Positions 33,155 through 44,600 of a stretch of 64,000 nt of DNA are shown here, piece by piece (the stretch's first letter is position 1; each line of letters opens with the position of its first letter). Made by a program: the position numbers and the translations under genes. Source of the DNA: Flectonema sp. DT1601 (taxonomy: Eukaryota; Euglenozoa; Diplonemea; Diplonemida; Diplonemidae); the NCBI GenBank assembly GCA_964019425.1, contig OZ025790.1, forward strand, positions 1,240,001 to 1,304,000, written 5' to 3'. The notes beneath the pieces were generated by a model. That model had not been told where the DNA came from. It did not search any database and worked only from the letters and a program-made list of their open reading frames with translations.

Positions 33155-33960
33155 TCACGCCTTGCCTCATTCTCTTAATAAGAGTGCAGCTGAAGGGGCT
33201 GCACAATGAGCAGCTCCCCGTCTGGCTCTGTTCTGTTTGTTGTCGGATTCGTGTTTTGGATTGAAGGACGTGTAAAGAAGTTCCTATTCATAATCATGCT
33301 ATCAAATACAGAGTGAAGGTACTCACTTTACACGTTTTCCTTCAAGGATAGACACCTCGTGACACTCGTTGACGGATCTCACGGTGATGTTCTTGTCACT
33401 GAGGAGTTTAATTGAAATGCTATCTTCACACCAAGGCTGATATCTTGGTGTGAATAATGTGTTGTACAGCTGAATTGTGTTTTCATATTCTCTCGCCTCA
33501 TTCTCTTAATAAGAGTGCAGCTGAAGGGGCTGCACAATGAGCAGCTCCCCGTCTGGCTCTGTTCTGTTTGGATTCAGGGACGTGTAAAGAAGTTCCTGTC
33601 CATGTTAATACTGATGAATAAAGAGTGAGAGGGTTTCATTTTGGTGCCTACTCTTCCACTCTTCCTGGATGAATGGTAATGTTCTAATTACTGAGGAGTT
33701 GAAGTGAATTGTTAACTTCGCACCGAAGTGTGAAGATAACAATAAGGAGTTGTATTATCCAACTGAATTGTGTTTTCATATTCTCTCGCCTCATTCTTAA
33801 TAAGAGTGCAGCTGAAGGGGCTGCACAATGTACGCAGCTCCCGTCTGGCTCGTTCTGTTTGTTGTTTGGATTCAGGAACGTGTAAAGAAGTTCCTGTCCA
33901 CAATAATACTAATGAATAAAGCAGTGAGGGTACTCACTTTGCCTGTTCTCAAGGGAACTT
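33155..33960. repeat. Degenerate ~300-bp repeat cluster with conserved hairpins (three units)
   Basis: The hallmark block CTCATTC..TTAATAAGAGTGCAGC...GGGGCTGCACAATG recurs at about 33165, 33495 and 33788 (spacing ~331 and ~291). Each block folds as CTCTT-AAT-AAGAG (imperfect in the third) and GTGCAGC-TGAAGGG-GCTGCAC. Downstream each unit has GTGTAAAGAAGTTCCT, part of an inverted GGAAC/GTTCC in unit 3. Unit 1 has a 17-bp inverted pair (33261-33277 with 33326-33345) and an 11-bp one (33425-33435 with 33444-33454); unit 2 has a different hairpin (33711-33723 with 33728-33740) at the matching place. Confidence 0.8.
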
Positions 33961-34923
33961 TCGTAACTGACCACCTAATAATGAGGTTTAACAAAGTTGG
34001 ATTAAATATTGTGCAAATTCCTGTCCACCTGAGGACTCGTCAAATTTAGGAAGGCGACTGAAGGAGTACTTCTAGATTCACGGGACTTGTTTGTTTATGG
34101 AAAAGGACAACTGACTTTCGCTTAATCAAAAGTTGTTTTTTTTTACGCGATTTTTCGTGCTATTTTTTTTTTTTTTTTTTTTTTACCTCGAGGCCCTAAC
34201 GTCCTAGCTCCGAAAGAATTTAAATTCTTACAAAAGAAATGTCTAACTACTTTTATACTAAGATAATATTATATAAAAAAGAAGAGAAAAGAGAACAAAA
34301 TTCGCTGAAGTAACTGCATTTTGTTTTAATCTGGAATCCTTCGAAGGGTTTCTGTCATGTGTTTTCTTTTCTGCAGCTACTCAACGTGAAAAAAAAAAAA
34401 GAACAAAACAGCAGAAGAAAAAGAAAAAAAAAAAAAAGCAGCAAAAAAACGACTACTGATTCGTTCAATGATAGATTTCAGAGATCACCGGCACTCTAAA
34501 TAAAAATAAAAAAAAAAAAACGAGACGAATGGGAGAAGGAATCCGTGTAACTTTAGCCACCTTCAGATTGACATATCTCTTGTGTGAAATAACTACATGT
34601 ACTGCCTCTGCTTTTCCGAGTCTTATGGAGGAAGTGATAACTGTGTCTGAACAATGAAAATAAGAACATAAAATCCGAACACATTTTTTTTTTTTTTTTT
34701 TTTTTTTTCCTTCTTCCCCTTTCGAACAGTTGAGGACGCCTGGAAGTCTATCCGACGAAAAAAGAGAAATTTCACTGTTGAAAAAAAAAAAAAAAAGTTT
34801 TAAAAAAAAAAAACAGAGGGATTTCTAGTTCCGATTGTAGTTCGAATATTATTTGAATGATGTAGCAGGTGAGATGATTTTAATTTAAATTATTTCACAT
34901 ACAAGGTAAGTAGTCTTCCCAAC

Positions 34924-35610
34924 ATGTACAATCAATCATACTGTGCTCCTCCACCAGAATATCCTGTAGGGTATTGTAATGTAAATGATAGTGAAGGATA
35001 CTATCAACAATGTGAATATGAAGCCTGTTATGATTCGTGTGATCCTTGCGGTGATATATACGACGCTGGTTGTCAAGTCAGTGTTGAAGAGAGAAATATG
35101 AGGGAAATGGCGATACTGAGATCGAAATTAGGATTACCCCAAATGACTTGTGTAGCTGGGAGGAGTCATTCAGAATATGATAAAGTTAGTCCAGAGAATG
35201 CTGCGAGAATCAGAGAAATAAGAGATAGATTAGGAATCCCGATGATGAAATCAATGGACGGTCAGTTAGACACTCGTGGTGATGGTGGTGACGATTTCGC
35301 AATGCCATCTCCAGAAGACTTGGGAGCAGCGATGTTCAACAAGCATGGTGCCCCGCATGCTGAAAAACCCTTCTTGCAGCCGATTCCTCAGCCAATAGTT
35401 TATACCCAGCCAGTAGTTCAGAGACCACGTCAAGTATCACAACCGGCTTTGTATTATCAACCCGCTACCCGTCCAAACACAGAGTGGGAAAAGTGGGATG
35501 CTCGTGAAGCTCAAGCTCCAGGGACAGTCACTGCCGAGCAATTGGGAGCGACAAGTGCTTACAACACATCCCTCAAGAAACAGCATCAACATGCTGCAGT
35601 TCAGTGGTGA
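34924..35610 (+). CDS. Small disordered protein with repeated RxxLGxPxM motif
   Basis: The 228-residue product has a Tyr/Cys-rich N-terminus (about ten Cys in the first 70 residues), then two copies of a short helical motif, AILRSKLGLPQM (about 64-75) and REIRDRLGIPMM (about 98-109), then a Pro/Gln-rich tail (QPIPQPIVYTQPVVQRP). I do not recognise it. The duplicated motif suggests two binding sites for one partner. The coding frame is clean and flanked by typical spacers, so I accept it as a gene. Confidence 0.7.
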   Translation: MYNQSYCAPPPEYPVGYCNVNDSEGYYQQCEYEACYDSCDPCGDIYDAGCQVSVEERNMREMAILRSKLGLPQMTCVAGRSHSEYDKVSPENAARIREIRDRLGIPMMKSMDGQLDTRGDGGDDFAMPSPEDLGAAMFNKHGAPHAEKPFLQPIPQPIVYTQPVVQRPRQVSQPALYYQPATRPNTEWEKWDAREAQAPGTVTAEQLGATSAYNTSLKKQHQHAAVQW

Positions 35611-36246
35611 GCTTGTCTGTGGCGGGTACGCTGCTTTAATTGTATATTTCTGTTCCTTTATTTTGTTCCCTTTTATTTTTTTTTGCACAGGTAGCATTCT
35701 CTTAGTTACAAGTTTTGTGTCCAAAAGATCATCAACAATATTTTAACTGTTTTGATTATCGGGTAAGTCTTACTTGTTTCCCCCACGCGGGGTTTACTCT
35801 TTGAAATTGCACTGTTGCACACGCTCTTTTTAAATAAAGAATCGAATAGCACACTTCCTTGTTCGTTGTTTTATTAGAAGTTTAACCATGGTTTCCCTAA
35901 GTTTGTCGGTGGGCACTAGACTTTGGTTTTTTCTCCTTCTTTTCTCTTTTTTTTTTTTCTCGATCAGCCGATCAATAGCTACTATGTATATTTGTATTGT
36001 GTGAGCGTAAAAGAGGTGTGGAAAGAAAAAAAAAAAAAAAAAAATCCTGAATGGAGGAAGAATGAAATTTGAAAAAAACAAAAAAAAAAGAACAAAAACA
36101 ACAACAACAACAACATCAACAACCCTGTTTTGTACCAGCAGTAATATTTTATGTTATTATTTTTTTTTTTTTTTAATTTTATAAATCTTGATATTGCTAT
36201 TTTTTTTGTTGAATTCATATCATTTTTCTCATTTAAAAAGTACACC
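35611..36246 (+). other. Spacer with poly-A/T and a CAA microsatellite-like tract
   Basis: These 636 bases hold homopolymers, an A-rich tract at 36021-36040 and an ACA/CAA tract near 36094-36124. An in-frame extension of the next gene runs up to 36151 but encodes poly-Phe-like sequence; no independent gene is supported. Confidence 0.45.
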
Positions 36247-38887
36247 ATGTCTAATGACGGGCTGAGCACGACAGATTCATCACAGCCCGCCGGTTCATTA
36301 AAAAAATCTGAAAGTGATGTCGATGATAACAAAATGTGTTGTCACTGCAGCATCCCATTCAGAGATGATGATGATGAGAAAGAGAGACAGAGAAAGAGAT
36401 CCATCGTTTTACCGTTTTCGTTAATTGCAGCAGCTGAACTCTGTTTTGGTATACTTTGGATTTTTGGAAACGTTTTACACCCAACGACTATTGCTATATT
36501 AATCGGAGGTGGGGTCACTGCTTCTTCATTACTTTATATGTACGCTTCAAGAAGTGCGCCGTTAAATTTGATCGAAGGAACATTCGTCTTTCAACTCATA
36601 GTAGTTGCAATGTTAGACTGGTCGACAGCTTCACGTGGATCTCAAGCTCATTGGCCCCTTGCGATACTCGTACTTGATGGGTTGTTGACTAGTGGTGCCA
36701 GAGCACCGGTAATTAAATCATCCGTCGTAAGTCTGTTTATCTGGTTGTTTGTTAGAGCGTCAGAAGATACTTTTAGATGGGGTCTGTGGGACATATTACC
36801 ACAAGACGGAGAAACTGAACGCGGGTGTCCAGTTCCACCATCTCGAATCGGGATAGCAACAGCGCTGGGAGACATCGTTAGTTCGACAATAGTTTTTTAT
36901 TTAGACTTTTACATGACTCAAGGATTCGCCAACGGCATGCGAGCAGAAAAAGAAAAAATGTCCCAAGCAGTTAAGCTTTCAAACAGCATTGCTCGATCAT
37001 TGGCTCTCTTTGATTTGGTTGAGGCAGAAAAGTTGTTAAAAAAGGCTATTGTCATAGAAGGAGAGGAGTCAGACTTGACTGAAGCCTTCGAATTACTTCT
37101 GAGTAACCTCCATAAATATGAACCTTACTTACCGAGAGCACTATTTGAACAGAAAAAGAAGGGTAAATCGCCTTCCATATCAAACGCTGTTATTCCATTT
37201 CACGATGATCATTCTGGGAAGGACGTAACCGTATTGTCGAATTCAGGAGTCTACAATCCTACAGCTCCTTCAGGAACTGTCGCAATGGTATTCACTGATG
37301 TACAGAGTAGCACAGAGCTTTGGGAGGCTTCAGCCTACGCGATGTCAGAAGCATTGCAGCTCCACAATGCTGTCATTCGATCAGTGATTTCTCTGCATTT
37401 TGGTTATGAGGTAAAGACCATCGGAGACGCATTCATGATTGCGTTTTCAACGGCAAGGTTCGCTTTAAGATTCTGTATTGAAGCTCAGGAACAACTAGTC
37501 ATTCAGCACTGGCCTTCAGAACTATTAGAAGTTTCGTCTTATCAGAGACTCATAGAAGGTAATACTCAGGTATGGAATGGACTTCGTGTTCGGATGGGAG
37601 CTCACTATGGACCAGTTCGAGTTGAAGAGAATCCAATAATAAAACGAACGGATTATTTCGGACCGACAGTCAACCGCGCAGCTCGCGTTGAATCAGTTTC
37701 TGTGGGAGGATTGATAGCTGTCACTACTGAGTTCTTAGCTGAAATCTTAATTTCAGAATTCGAAATCGTCAAACAAGCTCCTGTCAGTGTTGACTTAAAA
37801 GGAATAGGGATAACATTAATCCACGGTATCTTACCAAAGAGTTTATCAATCAGATTAGTTGGGATTATTGAAAAAGGGGGTGGTCGGAAACTGACTCTCG
37901 ATACCATGTCACATCGATCTAGTAAAAGATCAGTTATTCGTGGGATAAGACAAGACCAAGTCCACACAGTAGGTACAGTGATGCATTGTAGAACTGGAAA
38001 GAACAGTTCTGGTGATCTGGTATCGGAATTAGAATTCATGCAAGATACCTGCGACCTATCTGATGGTTTGATTATGGGTGTACTCGGATCTCTTATAATG
38101 ATATGTTGGAATGGTGTTGGTAATCCATGTCCTGCACACACCACTCACGCTTGTCGCTTTGGAGCTAAAGTATCACAAGCAGGTAGGTCATCGTGTGGAA
38201 TAGTTACGGGACCTCTGACACACTTAACAGTTGGTAAGACTCAAAAGTTCGTAACGTCAACAGGTTGGTGTGAAGAACTTTCAAATAAACTCTGCACCCT
38301 CGCATTTGAAAATGACACGATGATCTTAGTATCAGGCGTACCTGAGTACCCATCATCACAACAAGACCCAATAGTGTCGGCTTACCTCCGCCCAGTTGGG
38401 ATTTGGACAGTAAAAGGTACCAACAAAACTATATCAATATGTGAACTTCATAAGTCCTTCGTATCTGTGGACAGGGTGTGTGATGATTATTATTTTATGA
38501 ATAAGCAAACTTTCTTTGTAACCAACAACAATAACCACCACAACAACACAGTGGGGCTTTACAGATGAAGACGCTCGTGACAATCACCAATTGTGGAGTA
38601 CGGAATTTCGTGACGCTTTTGAGAAGTCAGGAGAGAACAGTAGTTGTCTTTTACGATTCATGGACGATGTTAGCAGTTGTCCACTTACTAAGGAATATAT
38701 AACTGCACTTCAGAGTGGTAGGAGACCTTTGTATAACAGAGGTTGTTCTATTTCTGAGAGTCATATTTTACCATCTCACCTCTCACCTTGTTATGATGCT
38801 CCTGATAGCACGTCAGTTGTTAGTTTGCTTCAACACACTGTTTCAGTTAATGAAACGTGTTTAGTTGATAATAATAATTTGTTCTAA
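36247..38887 (+). CDS. Six-TM class III adenylate cyclase with a second, decayed cyclase-like domain, two exons
   Basis: Exons 36247-38475 and 38552-38887 join in phase 0 to 854 residues. Six hydrophobic segments lie between about 52 and 222. A helical linker leads through YEPYLPRALF to a class III nucleotidyl cyclase domain (about 342-530). Its metal-binding aspartates are D351 in VFTDVQSSTELWE and D394 in KTIGDAFMIAF; K390 suits adenine recognition, and NRAARVES supplies the Asn/Arg pair. It should make cAMP, acting as a homodimer or with its own second domain. Residues about 610-730 resemble another cyclase fold (GLIMGVLGSLIMICWN, CGIVTGPLTHLTVG) lacking the catalytic aspartates. The QSSTELW signature is close to that of kinetoplastid cyclases, although those have a single TM helix. 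The start at 36247 was preferred over a poly-Phe extension. Confidence 0.88.
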
Positions 38888-39435
38888 GATGTGGGAGATG
38901 AATAATTAGTTTACTTTTCGATAATTATTACTCCCCTATCCAATCTTGTTTCTGTTGGTTTCCAGATTTCAGGTTATAATTTATGTTTTTGTAGGTTCTA
39001 TTCTCATCGCATTCTTGCATGTTGCTTATTGGATTTTCCTTTTTGTTATTTACCATCTTTACTGATTTTATGTCCTCTGTGTGTATTTACACTACCTTTT
39101 GTGGTTTCTTTTGGACCTATGTGGTCGGAGAAAAACAACTCAGATCAGTATTTCATCTTGATCCGTGGTGATTCTCTATTTCCCATGAACCGAATTGGAT
39201 TATTTCATTTTATAATTTTCTACTACTTGTAGGAACAGAGTACTCTTAGTAGGTTTACGCTACCCCACAAGTGTGTAATACACCTTGTTGACGGTGGTAG
39301 CTACTTTTACTATTAATTTTACAAAGTGATTGCCGTATCCTTTTTCAAGGTTTAAGGACTTCACAAGTCTCCGTAACAACATGTGTATTGACAATTATTT
39401 ATTAACTATTTCTATTCAGACTGTACCCGATATGG
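38888..39435 (+). other. Spacer, nothing distinctive
   Basis: I see no gene, RNA or repeat in these 548 bases. TTTCTATTCAG at 39409-39419 followed by 16 bases to the ATG is the probable splice acceptor of the glycosyltransferase gene. A second ATG at 39432 is out of frame. Confidence 0.45.
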
Positions 39436-40788
39436 ATGGCTCCCCGCGGGAAGCAGCCGCCTTTGAAGTTCCCGCTGCTTATCCTGCTGCTGATTACTTT
39501 TAGTTTGGTATTATTAGTGGGGTATGCAGCCCAACTATCGTCAGCTGCGGCTGGGGGAGTTAGTGTTATGGAAATGAGGACACTGATGCCTAAAAGTGTA
39601 ACACAGTTGCCTTCACCGCCAGTTACAGTATCTGAAAACTTAGTCACATCTACATCTACATCTAAGTCTACATCACGATATTCAATGTTGTTTAATAGAG
39701 ACATAGTAAAAGACGTATCGGGTATAACACCAACACCACTCGCTTATGATCCAAATCCTACTCAAGATCCGAGGGGTTCACCTCTTTCACGATCATCACA
39801 AGAAGTTGGTGTTATTGTTAATAATGATTTTCGTTTTATTAATACAACTGACAGAAGAACTAAACGAGTCCCTCCAGTCATTCCGTCTATTCTTGAGAAT
39901 AGATTCCCTAATGAAGCAGATTATAATAAGAAATGGGGTGTTGTGATTGGTATTCCGAGTATCGATATTGAAAAAGGAGCGAGAAGACGTCAATATCAAC
40001 GGGATAGTTGGTTTAAATATTCAAGTGTGTGGAACCATCAAAAATCATCTGAATCAACAATTTTAGTTAAGTATCTGTTAGCTTACCATCCTCAGAATAA
40101 TTATACAGTTTCTGATAGTCTTTATAGTGAAGCTGCGGTTTACAAAGACGTAATCTTCTTCGATATGAAAGAAGGAGTATGGTCATCACAAAAGAAATCA
40201 TGGGCAGTTGAAGTTGGAATGTCCCGTAAAGCATTTGCTTGGTATCAATACGCAGCAGATTATTTAAAAACTGACTACGTAATGAAAGGTGATGACGATG
40301 AGTTCATAAGATGTAACATGCTCATATCTGAACTAATGTCTCTTAACTTTGACAGAGTGTACTACGGTAGAATAATGCAATGGGGTATTAAGAAAGGATC
40401 TAAGAAATCATTTCCTTTTAGTGGAGGAATGTCAATAACCTTATCGTACGATCTCATTGACTGGATTCGTGATTCATCTATAGCTGAAACTAATGTGGAT
40501 TACTATCACGAAGATGTAATGGTTGGTAGATGGTTTTATTCTTCCTCAATTCCTCTTAATGTCGTAAAAGACTGCCGTCATCACGACGTTCATCGCGGAG
40601 CTAACAAACAACAACAAACAAGTCAGTCTCTTTGTATTCATCACTTAAAAGATTCATCCGAAGAGTATTTAAATAATTTTAAAATGTATCCTGACACGTC
40701 ATTGCCATCGCTGAAACCAAAGAAGGAACCAGAAATAAAAGACTGGTTGGGAAATACAATAACGACATTGGGATCGTGTAAGAAATAA
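39436..40788 (+). CDS. Type II membrane beta-3-glycosyltransferase (GT31/GT67-like), kinetoplastid-type
   Basis: This 450-residue protein has a short basic N-terminus, one signal anchor at about residues 12-31, a Ser/Thr-rich stem, and a luminal catalytic domain from about 165. The domain has RRRQYQRDSWF, LVKYLLAYHP, a DVIFFDMKEG acidic segment, EVGMSRKAFAWY and the DxD motif KGDDDEF (D286-D288), which binds the metal and UDP-sugar. This set, in particular EVGMSRKA just before the DxD, resembles my recollection of the trypanosomatid family of UDP-Gal/UDP-GlcNAc beta-3-glycosyltransferases. It should act in the Golgi on glycoprotein or GPI glycans. The donor sugar cannot be told from sequence. 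Confidence 0.85.
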   Translation: MAPRGKQPPLKFPLLILLLITFSLVLLVGYAAQLSSAAAGGVSVMEMRTLMPKSVTQLPSPPVTVSENLVTSTSTSKSTSRYSMLFNRDIVKDVSGITPTPLAYDPNPTQDPRGSPLSRSSQEVGVIVNNDFRFINTTDRRTKRVPPVIPSILENRFPNEADYNKKWGVVIGIPSIDIEKGARRRQYQRDSWFKYSSVWNHQKSSESTILVKYLLAYHPQNNYTVSDSLYSEAAVYKDVIFFDMKEGVWSSQKKSWAVEVGMSRKAFAWYQYAADYLKTDYVMKGDDDEFIRCNMLISELMSLNFDRVYYGRIMQWGIKKGSKKSFPFSGGMSITLSYDLIDWIRDSSIAETNVDYYHEDVMVGRWFYSSSIPLNVVKDCRHHDVHRGANKQQQTSQSLCIHHLKDSSEEYLNNFKMYPDTSLPSLKPKKEPEIKDWLGNTITTLGSCKK

Positions 40789-41177
40789 TAAAATGTTTGA
40801 TACAATATAAAACCGTGTATGAAAAAAAAATATATATATAAAGTAGTTTGGGTCTAAATAAGATACTCACATCAATGATGCCTATTTTATCAAGCCCAAG
40901 CAGTGGCAAAGTCAGCCACTAATGAGATTTTTCCACCTATCCTTCAGATCAGTAACCTGGTTAATTTATTTATTAAAAAAGTTTTTTTTGGTATTGTTTT
41001 GTCGTAAAGAGTGTTTCGCTGTTTAACTGTTGGCGGGGGATTCTTATTTTTAAGATATCATTTTTTTTTTATTTTTCTCTGCAGTTGAACTAAATGTGGA
41101 GGGAGAATTGTTGAATTTGCATTTTTTTAATTTAATCCTTTCAAACCCATCCCTCATCTGCAAGAAGTGTTTTCAAT
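40789..41177 (+). other. Spacer
   Basis: These 389 bases have an AT dinucleotide tract near 40829-40838 and T runs. No gene is supported. The possible acceptor for the small frame at 41178 is CATCTGCAAG at 41155-41164. Confidence 0.4.
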
Positions 41178-41405
41178 ATGAAGATAAACACCTTAACACA
41201 GAACAGTGATGGAGAGGATCCTACAGACTTGGAACCAATTGTTAATCTTACAAAACGATTGAACCCATGGAGTCCGTTACCTGTCACGGAGTCCGACAGG
41301 AAGAAGAGGACGAAGATAGTCGAAAAATCTACAGAAATCAGGCCCTCTTCAATACCGGATCTCCCTGATTTTATTGACATCCCGGATGAAGATTACAACA
41401 AGTGA
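41178..41405 (+). CDS. Small hydrophilic protein candidate
   Basis: The frame encodes 75 residues with a mixed, acidic composition, ending LPDFIDIPDEDYNK, and no homopolymer-derived sequence, unlike the spurious frames of the spacers. It sits between two real genes on the same strand with a plausible short leader. I recognise no family. It may be a real small gene or a chance frame in a UTR. Confidence 0.45.
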   Translation: MKINTLTQNSDGEDPTDLEPIVNLTKRLNPWSPLPVTESDRKKRTKIVEKSTEIRPSSIPDLPDFIDIPDEDYNK

Positions 41406-41624
41406 TCTTCTACACAACAACAACCTCACAATACAATATGTCGAACGATGAGAAGGTTACAACAAAATTACCATCTTCTTTTTTTTTTTTTAAAGGGGTT
41501 TTTTGATAATAAATAAAAATAGTTGATTTTTTTTGTTATAATTGTGTAATAATCCCCGTTTCTTTATTTTTTTTTCCCCCCCTCAACCCCCCAGCTTTTA
41601 TTTCATCAAAAAAAAAAACTAAAC

Positions 41625-44600
41625 ATGACTACTCAACTTAACCCACTATCAGTGTGTACAATCCTTGTACTGTGTCTCTGTAGTACTAATGCAACAAGCG
41701 ACGCAATGCAATCATCAGGTAGAGTGTCTGGGTTTGTTGATGGGCTCGTCTCAGTACAGTTTGAGATATCCGAACCGGCGGGTGTGATGTACATGTCCAT
41801 GTCTGGACCTGCAGACCGTTGGTTTGGTGTCGGTCTAAACAACACATCTCCAGGTGAAGACGCAATGAACAATACCTATGCAATTATCGTTTTACCTGAC
41901 GGTGATAATAATGTACAGGAATGGATCCTCGGTAATACCGGTGATAAGAAGACTCAGAAAGTTCTTTCATCTTCTATCAATATAATTTCAAAAAAATCAG
42001 TTGGTGGAGTCCAAACAATATCATTTTCGAGAAATCTAATCGGAAGTACTCCCGATCACAAGAATTTTACTTCTGTGGATGGATCGTTTAATAAGATGAC
42101 AATGATTCAAGCCACGGGAGTTGGAAAGGTTTTTACGTACCACAAAGATCGTCAAATCTACTCTATGAACACATCATCTGTAACCAGAGGAAGAATTAAT
42201 ATTAACTCAGAAATCGATTTTACTCTGGACCTGTACGACTCAAACCTCACTGGTACTCCTGACGAAGTGACTGCAGTGCTGTCAGGTCCTTCCAGTGTCA
42301 GTTATTCAATCTCTTTTGGAGCACCAAATACTCATTCTTTTAAAGTCCTTGCCGACGGAACGATTCAAGAATTGTACGGCGCGTCGTCTCTTACCTCAAT
42401 CATAACCAACATCAAGATGAATGTTGTTGGTGATATTAGAACTGTTTCTTTTAATAGACCAGCTAAGGGACCTACTTCAGAATATTTATATTTTGATATT
42501 TCTAATGTTCTGATTGATTATAACATTACAACAGATGGAATGCACGCGACAGGAGGTAAAGCCGTCGTTTCAAGTGTACAACAGACTAGTGGATCGCAAA
42601 ATGATTTGAGTTTAGCTGTTGTTTTGGTTGATATTGAATTGTCTGAAATATCCAACATGATGACACTCACACTTACTGGTCCATCCGGTGACGATACGTA
42701 CTTCGCAGTCGGTTTTAACGCTACTCAGATGTCTACAGAACCTTGGACAGTTGTAGTCATTGGTGATACTGTTTCAGAATACCACACTTTTTATAACAAT
42801 ACTGGTCCAGGAGTTTCACAAATACCACAACACGACAGCACTGTTGGTATGAAACTAATCTCTTCAATAATTGTTAATGGAATGAAGACTGTAAAGATAT
42901 CCAGACCAGCTATGAATGTTATATTCAACAACAATAGCTTTGATTTCACAGCCGGCTACAACACTATCCCATACATAAGCTCTCACGGGCCTGTGACTGA
43001 TGGTAAGTTACAATACCACAGTAAACGTAAGACTGCGAGTATTACCTTGAGTCCTCTCTTGTCTTTTGCGGCAACAGCTGATTACACAACTTCAAATGGT
43101 GACTTGTTGTTGCAACTAAAGATAGATGAAAATAATAATAACGTCACAATAACGCTACAAGGACCAAGTGATAAATGGTTTGGAATTGGGTTTGGATCAC
43201 CTTCAATGAAGAATACCTATGCTGTAGTAGTACATGAAGGAATTGTTGAGGAACGTTTATTGGGCAATCACACTCCTGGAAGTGTTACTGTTTATCAGAG
43301 CATCACAATATCATCGGACGAGAGTACGAATGGAACTCGTAAAGTTACGATGTTTAGACCGTTGAAAGCTGATGGTCAACACTTTGATTTTAACATTCAA
43401 TCACCTCTTTATGGTTCTGAAAGTGGTATTGTTACAATTGCTGCAGTTGGAGACACAGTTGAATTAGCATCACACGGACCAAATGGGTTCGTCTACGGTG
43501 ACTGGTTGTCATTAACAACTGAGGATCCCTTACCTACACCGACACCATCTCCGATGACTCCAACTGTTGCTCCAGTTACTCCAACTGTTGCTCCAGTCAC
43601 GTCATCACCTTCAGGCTCAGGGTGTTTACAATCACATGTTAAGATAAATCCGAACATGGCTGAGACTTATGCTTGTCAAATGAGACTAACATCAACTGTT
43701 TCATTCCACTGGAAGTACAACAGAAACTCAAAAGTTGTAGACTTCGCTATCAGGAAACAGGCCCCAGGTTGGATGGGTGTTACTGTTGCTAAACATTGCG
43801 ACCTCATGGTTCCAGCAGAAGGAGTTATTGGAACTTATGAAACACAAAATACATATTTAGTTCAGTCAAAGGGAAATAACGCAATTGTGGTCGATCCATC
43901 ACAGATAGTCTCGAACTTAACGGGATCACTTGTGGATGGTGTCACTACAATAAGGTGGTCAAGAAAGGTATCCAACAACCCAGTCATCGACCCAAACAAC
44001 AATGTTTGTTTTAACTATGCGACACATGCAGGTAGTGTTATTGGTTATCATGGAGGGGGTCCTGAAGCAAGAGGGTCTTTTGAAGTAAACTTGGCAACTG
44101 GTTCTGCTGGTGCTTCCACGTCCAAATTAAGAAGCAAACGAGTAGCTCATGGAGTACTTATGATTATGGCCTGGTCATGGTTTATTCCTCTTGGGATCTT
44201 ACTTAAGAGGTTTGGAAAACCAGTATTTTCACTTGGGATTTCCCAATTTTACGGACACATAGCACTCGTCATGGCAGGTCTGGTCTTAACAATCGCAAGT
44301 TGTATTCTGGCAACCAGCAGTGGGTTTGGTGGTGGACGGTATTCCCACGGCACTGTCGGTGTTGCAGTGATGGTTCTCGCATGTTCGAACCCTCTGGTTG
44401 GTATTTGTGGTTATGTCTTCGTGAGAGATCCAAAACACCCTCAAAGGTGGATATTTAATATTGTTCATTGGGTCATAGGACGTTCTGTTTACATCCTCGC
44501 CACTATCCAAATCTTCTTTGGAATTGAAACTATCAATTCGGTTGAGGGTCTCAGCAGAACTCCGTATCTCTTCGCTGTTATTGCCGGTCTCGTAACGTCA

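Larger units (their letters stand above)
30636..34923 (+). other. 4.3-kb gene-poor region with repeats
   Basis: No long frame is supported on either strand. The first 2.3 kb are homopolymer-rich and contain a MITE-like repeat at 31649-31778. From about 33150 to 33960 three degenerate copies of a ~300-bp unit appear, each with conserved hairpins. The rest to 34923 is A/T-run-rich, with a GTAAGT-like site at 34904 shortly before the next ATG and a palindrome around 34342-34353. Confidence 0.6.

Noticed and set aside
33608-33694. Box C/D snoRNA from CTGATGA and CTGA in repeat unit 2
   Set aside because: The C-box-like word is not kept in units 1 and 3 and no terminal stem is visible.
33155-33960. 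CRISPR-like repeat array
   Set aside because: Units are ~300 bp, degenerate and few, in a eukaryotic genome; spacing and structure do not fit.
33828-34049. 73-codon frame starting MYAAPVWLVLF in the third repeat unit
   Set aside because: It begins inside a repeated non-coding hairpin and its second half has no relation to the other units; treated as chance extension of a relic.
36151-36246. In-frame extension of the cyclase upstream of 36247
   Set aside because: It encodes a poly-Phe run from a T tract; the ATG at 36247 has a normal leader and hydrophilic N-terminus.
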